Shown one piece after another: positions 1-3,616 of a DNA stretch of 5,874 nt. Location: positions 3,197-9,070 of the forward strand of contig JAOZIG010000101.1 in assembly GCA_026014515.1 (NCBI GenBank), read 5' to 3'. The stretch is from Candidatus Bathyarchaeota archaeon (lineage in GTDB: Archaea > Thermoproteota > Bathyarchaeia > TCS64). Under the pieces are notes generated by a model that saw only the letters and a list, made by a program, of their open reading frames with translations, was not told the origin of the DNA and ran no database searches. Position 1 is the stretch's first letter, and every line of letters starts with the position of its first letter. The position numbers and the translations under genes were made by a program.

Positions 1-396
1 TTGTCCACGTTTATTGGCGTCAACAAGGTTTACTATGAAAGTCATTGAGACCGCGAAGAAGAATGGTGCACCGAATCCGTTTATCGCCCTGATAATCACT
101 AAAAACAATGGATCACGCACGAAGAGCATCAAGACGTTTCCAAGTACCGTGAGGATCAAACCAAAAGCCATAGGCTTGTAGTACCCGAATTTGCTGCTGA
201 TGTAGCCGCTGGGTATCTCTAAGACTACCCTGCTTATCCAGTATCCTGATACTGCCCATCCTATCATGACTCCTGTTGCGCCGATATCCTTGGCGTAGAT
301 GGATAGAATGGGGTTCGTAAGCATAATGCTGAACATTGAAAGGAATGCTACGATGCATAGAAGATAATAGCTTTTAGGATAATCTCTGAGCGACAT
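1..396 (-). CDS. MFS transporter, N-terminal part (3' truncated by window edge)
   Basis: This is the first 132 codons of a membrane transporter; the rest lies beyond the left edge. The frame opens with ATG at 396-394 and stays open to base 1. Hydrophobic segments fall at about residues 11-34, 43-63, 76-94 and 96-125, matching helices 1-4 of a major facilitator superfamily protein. The loop between helices 2 and 3 (residues 64-75, GYISSKFGYYKP) resembles MFS motif A, with spaced glycines and basic residues. Helix 4 carries an R-x-I-N-G-F-G pattern (residues 103-109) common in drug/H+ antiporter-like members, and a basic NKRG follows it at 128-131. MFS proteins move small solutes across the cytoplasmic membrane by rocker-switch exchange or symport. 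The substrate cannot be told from this part. The gene is divergent from uS7, and a TATA-like box about 30 bp upstream of the ATG suggests a leaderless or nearly leaderless transcript. Family assignment is fairly secure; specificity is unknown. Confidence 0.85.
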   Translation of the reverse strand, partial: MSLRDYPKSYYLLCIVAFLSMFSIMLTNPILSIYAKDIGATGVMIGWAVSGYWISRVVLEIPSGYISSKFGYYKPMAFGLILTVLGNVLMLFVRDPLFLVIIRAINGFGAPFFFAVSMTFIVNLVDANKRGQ

Positions 397-423
397 AATA
401 TCAGTACGGTGCGGGTTCTTTCC

Positions 424-429
424 TTTAAA
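424..429. promoter_or_regulatory. TATA-like palindrome between the MFS gene and uS7
   Basis: The self-complementary tttaaa lies in the 107-bp spacer between the MFS start (396) and the uS7 start (504). Its centre is about 30 bp upstream of the MFS ATG, the distance expected for an archaeal TATA box driving a leaderless message on the minus strand. Because it is symmetric it could also act towards uS7, although a second T-rich box nearer uS7 is better placed. This is inferred from spacing and composition only. Confidence 0.4.
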
Positions 430-452
430 CTAATCGAAAAAAGCGATAAGCC

Positions 453-460
453 TTTTATTT
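453..460 (+). promoter_or_regulatory. Candidate uS7 TATA box
   Basis: The T-rich ttttattt is preceded by a purine-rich stretch (gaaaaaagcgataag) that could serve as a BRE-like element. Its centre is about 47 bp upstream of the ATG at 504. Transcription starting about 26 bp downstream would give a leader of about 20 nt. If this box is real, the TTG at 459 falls inside the promoter and cannot be the start codon. Assignment is by spacing alone. Confidence 0.4.
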
Positions 461-503
461 GGGTACCCCTTTCAAAGTCACTGCACACTCAAGACGTGGT
501 CAA

Positions 504-1097
504 ATGAGCGAAGACGAAGTACAAACAATAGAAGAAGGAATCAAGCTCTTCGGAGAATGGGGCTTTGAGGACATAGAGATAAGAGACATTGGCCTCAAAC
601 GCTACATCAACCTTGACCCAATCTACCTACCCCACAGCGGCGGCAGGCACGAGGCACGAAAATTCAGGAAGAGTAACCTGAACATCGTGGAGCGCCTCAT
701 CAACAACTTGATGAAGCCTGGGACAAGCGGCGGAGACAAGATCAGAATTACTAGCGCGGTAAAGACAGCATTCAGCATTATCAACCTAAAGACCGGACGT
801 AACCCCGTCGAGGTACTTGTAAGGGCAATCGAGAACAGCGCCCCCAACGAGGACACCACGAGGATCGGTTACGGTGGCGTCGTTTATCGTCTAGCCGTTG
901 ACTGCAGCCCACAGCGTAGGATCGACTTGGCTCTACGTTACATTGCAAGGGGTATCAAGGAGCAGACTTTTGGTAACCGTAAGACTCTTGAGGAGATCGT
1001 CGCGGACCAGCTCATAGGCGCAGCGAACAATGATGGTAACAACTTTGCTGTTCGCCGTAAGCAGGAAGTCGAGCGTATCGCTCTCTCCAGCCGATAA
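504..1097 (+). CDS. rps7: Small-subunit ribosomal protein uS7, archaeal type
   Basis: The 197-residue protein is uS7, which binds the 3' major domain of 16S rRNA, nucleates assembly of the 30S head and lines the E site/mRNA exit. Hallmarks are IRDIGLKRYI (26-35), PIYLPHSGGRHE (39-50), NIVERLIN (60-67), the strongly conserved KTGRNPVEVLVRAIENSAP (96-114), the YGG turn (123-125), SPQRR (135-139) and the archaeal/eukaryotic C-terminus ERIALSSR (190-197). I chose the ATG at 504 because the protein then has the usual archaeal length of roughly 190-215 residues and starts just before the conserved core. The frame is open upstream to a TTG at 459, but those 15 residues show no family similarity and overlap a likely TATA box. 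A weak GTGGT precedes the ATG. No uS12 or elongation factor gene is adjacent, unlike the common archaeal str-type cluster. A T-rich stretch follows the stop. Confidence 0.97.
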   Translation: MSEDEVQTIEEGIKLFGEWGFEDIEIRDIGLKRYINLDPIYLPHSGGRHEARKFRKSNLNIVERLINNLMKPGTSGGDKIRITSAVKTAFSIINLKTGRNPVEVLVRAIENSAPNEDTTRIGYGGVVYRLAVDCSPQRRIDLALRYIARGIKEQTFGNRKTLEEIVADQLIGAANNDGNNFAVRRKQEVERIALSSR

Positions 1098-1102
1098 AAC
1101 CA

Positions 1103-1122
1103 TTTTTATAATATTTTTATTA
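1103..1122 (+). terminator. T-rich terminator-like stretch after uS7
   Basis: Two runs of five T separated by ataata lie within 25 bp of the uS7 stop codon at 1095-1097 and extend to the convergent UbiA stop at 1120-1122. Archaeal RNA polymerase commonly terminates at such oligo-T tracts without a stable hairpin. The opposite strand here is A-rich, so this site would serve uS7 and not the convergent prenyltransferase gene. Confidence 0.6.
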
Positions 1123-1965
1123 GAATAGGCTTCCAACTGCGAAGCCGATTAAACCTATCAACATCAGGTAGAGTATTCTTTTCTTGACTGATCTAGCTGT
1201 TTCTCGTGCTGGGTCTGCTACAATCTGGTAGCTGCTGAGGATTAATCCAAGGTCTGTTATGGCGACGAATGGGATATACCAGAATGAAACCAGTTTTAGA
1301 TAAACTGGAACTATGGATGACGCCACTGCCGCTAAAAAGAACAAGGTGGCTATGTCCGCGGCACGGCTTGCGCCATTTGAGACTGCTACTGTTTTCACTC
1401 CAGCTGCGCGGTCTCCCTGGATGTCTACTATGCCTTTGGTTACTTCTCTTCCTGTATTGGATAGGAATGCTAGGAGGCTGAAGCTTGCTGATGCCCAGAG
1501 TTGTCCTGATAGGATGCCTCCATAGATGAATGGTAGTGCTATGCATGAGCTTACCATTAGGTTGCCGAGGAATCCTGTCTTCTTTCCCCATATGCTGTAG
1601 ACCATCATTACTATCCATGCAAAGACCGCTATTGCGAAGGCTCCCAAGCTGATTCTCCATGAAGAGTACAATCCAATGGTGCTAAGGATGACTGTGAATA
1701 TTACCGCTGATTGTGGGCTTATTCTTCCGCTTGGTATGGGTCTGTGAGGTTCATTGATGAAATCTATCTCCCTGTCATAGTAGTCGTTTATAGCCATAGA
1801 TGCTCCAGTTAGCGTGAAACCTGTTATGAACGAGTATAGGAGTAGTGTCCAGTTGCTTAGAAGCTGTATGCCGCCTGTTATTGCTGCGCCTACGATGATG
1901 GCAGCACCCACCATGAAGCTGTTCACAGGACGCATTATCTCCAGATAATCCTTTGGGCTACCCAT
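1120..1965 (-). CDS. UbiA-family prenyltransferase, probable digeranylgeranylglyceryl phosphate synthase
   Basis: The 281-residue integral membrane protein has about nine hydrophobic segments (approximately 16-36, 40-58, 88-103, 107-125, 133-152, 156-170, 205-222, 226-247, 263-281). Both Asp-rich catalytic motifs of the UbiA family are intact: NDYYDREID (60-68), followed by INEPHRPIPSGRI (70-82), and REVTKGIVDIQGD (173-185). They bind Mg2+ and the prenyl diphosphate. The N-x-P-x-RPIPSG and REVTKGI-x-D-x-x-GD signatures are typical of the archaeal enzyme that transfers geranylgeranyl to geranylgeranylglyceryl phosphate, the second ether bond of archaeal lipids. An aromatic prenyltransferase paralogue cannot be excluded. 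The frame extends upstream to 2067, but the extra 34 residues are not UbiA-like and overlap the divergent gene. ATG 1965 leads directly into the expected DYLEIMRPVN start and has a TATA-like box about 25 bp upstream. The gene is convergent with uS7 and divergent from the DGQHR gene, so it appears monocistronic. Confidence 0.9.
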   Translation of the reverse strand: MGSPKDYLEIMRPVNSFMVGAAIIVGAAITGGIQLLSNWTLLLYSFITGFTLTGASMAINDYYDREIDFINEPHRPIPSGRISPQSAVIFTVILSTIGLYSSWRISLGAFAIAVFAWIVMMVYSIWGKKTGFLGNLMVSSCIALPFIYGGILSGQLWASASFSLLAFLSNTGREVTKGIVDIQGDRAAGVKTVAVSNGASRAADIATLFFLAAVASSIVPVYLKLVSFWYIPFVAITDLGLILSSYQIVADPARETARSVKKRILYLMLIGLIGFAVGSLF

Positions 1966-1984
1966 ACGATATGCAAGGGGTGCT

Positions 1985-1994
1985 GAATTAAAAC
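1985..1994. promoter_or_regulatory. Shared TATA-like box between the UbiA and DGQHR genes
   Basis: In the 68-bp divergent spacer, gaattaaaac reads gttttaattc on the minus strand. Its centre is about 25 bp upstream of the UbiA ATG at 1965, suiting a leaderless transcript, and about 45 bp upstream of the DGQHR ATG at 2034, suiting a leader of about 20 nt. No Shine-Dalgarno sequence precedes either start. A second AT-rich patch (tgttaaagataa, 2011-2022) is too close to 2034 to serve the DGQHR gene by normal spacing. Confidence 0.4.
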
Positions 1995-2033
1995 TGTATC
2001 CAATAGTAACTGTTAAAGATAATTGAACATAAC

Positions 2034-3176
2034 ATGTTTTCGGGTGTACTGTTGAAGCTAGACGCATTCAAACTAACACAATCAGGCAACCGAGGCGTAG
2101 CCGACATATACATCACGGTATTCAGGGCAGGCGACTTAGTCCACAGATGTAAAATAGACCGTAGAACCCCCTCAAATCCCTCTGGATACCAGCGGATGCC
2201 CAGTGAACGACGACTCAGCATGATAAGAGGCTCAGCAGTCAGGTACCTTGTGCGCGAGCTAGGATACTTCCCAACATCGATCTTGTTGAATGTAAGGGGA
2301 GATGTAACATTTAGCGAGGAGAAATCCCAGAGCTGGTTCAGCTATGGGCTCTTGGATACTGTTGGAGATGATTTCTGGGTAATCGATGGACAACACAGGA
2401 TAGAGGCCTTGAAGCGCGCGATAGCCAGAAACAGGGACTTTGAGGATTATCCTGTGATAGCGAGTATTCTTCGTCTCCCAGACCGGTTTGATGAGATGCT
2501 TTTGTTCTACATAGTCAACCGTCGCCAGAAGGGAGTCAAAACAGACCTAGTCTACAGGCATCTACAGCGCATGTTGATACGAAAGGGCGAGGACTGGCTA
2601 TTGGACTTGGAGGGAAAACGGGGATTAACCCAGAGCTATGCCATTGAGATCGTTGATGTATTGAACAAGGAACCTGTGAGCCCATGGTATGGACGAATAC
2701 AGGAGGTAGGTGAACCCAAGCACATGGATCATATCATCAATGATAGCGACATGATCCAGTCAATCACCTTGATTCTCGGTGAACACTACTTCAAGAACAT
2801 GCCCATCAAGGAGATCGCATATCACCTAATAGACTACTGGAATGCCCTCTACAATATCTACCCCGAATGTTACACTGACCCAAGAGGGTTCTCGCTTCTC
2901 CAGCGTCCCGGTATGCCCGCGTTAAACCGGCTTTTCATCGATATCTATGGATTAGCGCTTCAAGAGGGTGAGGTAACAGAGGAATCCATGTATAATCTCT
3001 TAACGCGGTTGCTATCAGAGACCCCTAATCATCCGGTTCCTGAGTTCAGGTACCCTATTGAGCCTGCATTCTGGGGCTTCAGCTCTGGGCCAGTCTATGG
3101 GGTGTCTACTACTCGTCAGAACATTCAGGACTTGTATGATAATCTACAGGAAAAAATATGGTTAGCTGGAGGCTAA
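2034..3176 (+). CDS. DGQHR-domain protein (DndB/ParB-like superfamily)
   Basis: The 380-residue soluble protein has the two family signatures: GYQR (51-54), followed by a basic helix, and VIDGQHRIEAL (116-126), the DGQHR motif itself. A third conserved block, LLFYIVNRRQKGVKTDL (156-171 region), matches the F-x-x-x-N-x-x-Q-K-x-V pattern of these proteins. The DGQHR core is related to the ParB N-terminal fold, where the equivalent loop carries GERRxxA. The C-terminal half (about 175-340) appears mostly helical and is not recognisable to me. Family members include DndB, the DNA-binding regulator of phosphorothioate modification, and many uncharacterised proteins from mobile or defence contexts. 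Nothing resembling DndA or DndC-E is nearby, so a DNA-related role is only inferred. ATG 2034 is the only sensible start, because the next Met (55) lies inside the GYQR motif. The stop overlaps the convergent cyclophilin-like gene by 4 bp. Confidence 0.8.
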   Translation: MFSGVLLKLDAFKLTQSGNRGVADIYITVFRAGDLVHRCKIDRRTPSNPSGYQRMPSERRLSMIRGSAVRYLVRELGYFPTSILLNVRGDVTFSEEKSQSWFSYGLLDTVGDDFWVIDGQHRIEALKRAIARNRDFEDYPVIASILRLPDRFDEMLLFYIVNRRQKGVKTDLVYRHLQRMLIRKGEDWLLDLEGKRGLTQSYAIEIVDVLNKEPVSPWYGRIQEVGEPKHMDHIINDSDMIQSITLILGEHYFKNMPIKEIAYHLIDYWNALYNIYPECYTDPRGFSLLQRPGMPALNRLFIDIYGLALQEGEVTEESMYNLLTRLLSETPNHPVPEFRYPIEPAFWGFSSGPVYGVSTTRQNIQDLYDNLQEKIWLAGG

Positions 3177-3547
3177 GCCCGCTCGATCCTTACCTCTTCT
3201 CCGCTTCTTACATTCTTGAACACGGTGGAGTCGCCATCGATCTTACCGAAGACATTGACTGGGCTAGCTGGTCTTATCTCGTCTCCTCTGCTCATGGGGG
3301 TGCGTCCGAAGAAGATGCAGAAGGCGTTTCCCGGTGGCCAGTATGCTATGTCGCCTAGTTCTACGACTGGTTTGCTGTTTTCTTCTGGTGTCTCGACTGG
3401 GATGGTGAAGTATATCTCGTCGCCCCATGTGTTTGCGTGTCCAGTGATGGGTAGTGCTTCTGTGAATGCTTTGGCGGTCTTTGGGTTTTCGTTTGTGAGG
3501 GTGGAGGTGATTGTTCCTGTGCTTTTTGTGGTGATCTTTATCTTCAT
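3173..3547 (-). CDS. Cyclophilin-like fold protein (COG2164/DUF369-like)
   Basis: The 124-residue cytoplasmic protein lacks a signal peptide and membrane segments. It matches the small archaeal/bacterial cyclophilin-like family typified by Thermotoga TM1367. Recognisable blocks are ALPITGHANTWGDEIYFTIP (31-50), with the conserved W-G-D-E-I-Y-F; GDIAYWPPGNAFCIFFGRTP (65-84); and SPVNVFGKIDGD (95-106). The length is that of a complete single-domain member. The fold resembles peptidyl-prolyl isomerases, but the canonical cyclophilin catalytic arginine and neighbouring active-site motif are not evident, and the family has no established activity. The ATG at 3547 fits the family start, and a TATA-like cttaag lies about 28 bp upstream, suggesting a leaderless message. 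The 5' end is extreme in composition: about 76% A+C on the sense strand over 3421-3540, by hand count, against about 54% at the 3' end. The stop overlaps the convergent DGQHR gene by 4 bp. Confidence 0.8.
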   Translation of the reverse strand: MKIKITTKSTGTITSTLTNENPKTAKAFTEALPITGHANTWGDEIYFTIPVETPEENSKPVVELGDIAYWPPGNAFCIFFGRTPMSRGDEIRPASPVNVFGKIDGDSTVFKNVRSGEEVRIERA

Positions 3548-3556
3548 ATGTATTGG

Positions 3557-3569
3557 TTGAAAATTTCAA
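3557..3569. repeat. 13-bp inverted repeat in a divergent promoter region
   Basis: The arms ttgaaa and tttcaa flank a single central base, lying 10 bp upstream of the cyclophilin-like start and between its likely TATA box and ATG. On the minus strand this position overlaps the expected initiation region, so a dimeric regulator bound here could block transcription. An AT-rich 13-mer of this kind can arise by chance, and I know of no named operator that matches it. Confidence 0.3.
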
Positions 3570-3572
3570 TCA

Positions 3573-3578
3573 CTTAAG
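3573..3578. promoter_or_regulatory. TATA-like palindrome between cyclophilin-like and permease genes
   Basis: The self-complementary cttaag sits in the 69-bp spacer. On the minus strand (accttaagtg) its centre is about 28 bp upstream of the ATG at 3547. On the plus strand it is followed by ggttttt, and its centre is about 42 bp upstream of the permease ATG at 3617, which would leave a leader of about 15 nt. If used in the plus direction it favours the 3617 start over the in-frame ATG at 3587, which would be upstream of the transcript start. Confidence 0.35.
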
Positions 3579-3616
3579 GTTTTTACATGGGTTGTCGTAT
3601 TGTATGCGATTACAAG

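Noticed and set aside
459..503. TTG-initiated 15-residue extension of uS7
   Set aside because: The extra residues have no uS7 similarity, the region holds a T-rich TATA-like box, and the ATG at 504 gives a normal family length.
1098..1119. Small RNA or TATA promoter in the AT-rich convergent spacer
   Set aside because: The stretch is only 22 bp between two stop codons and is more simply explained as a T-rich terminator for uS7.
623..1136. Two minus-strand open frames (78 and 67 codons) antisense to uS7
   Set aside because: uS7 is certain on the other strand, and these frames show no motif, start signal or conservation clue.
1193..1660. 155-codon minus-strand open frame
   Set aside because: It lies wholly inside the UbiA gene in another frame; its translation is rich in Ser, Arg, Pro and His and resembles no family, as expected for a shadow frame.
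1966..2067. Upstream extension of the UbiA frame by 34 residues
   Set aside because: The added residues are not UbiA-like, the extension would overlap the DGQHR gene start, and ATG 1965 leads directly into the conserved N-terminal sequence.
2034..3176. A DNA phosphorothioation (dnd) or other defence locus
   Set aside because: Only a DGQHR-family protein is present. No cysteine desulfurase, DndC-, DndD- or DndE-like protein, or restriction component is visible, and the neighbours are unrelated.
3216..3560. 114-codon plus-strand open frame antisense to the cyclophilin-like gene
   Set aside because: The minus-strand frame encodes clear family motifs. The plus-strand frame is hydrophobic only because the sense strand is so A+C-rich, and it has no recognisable domain.
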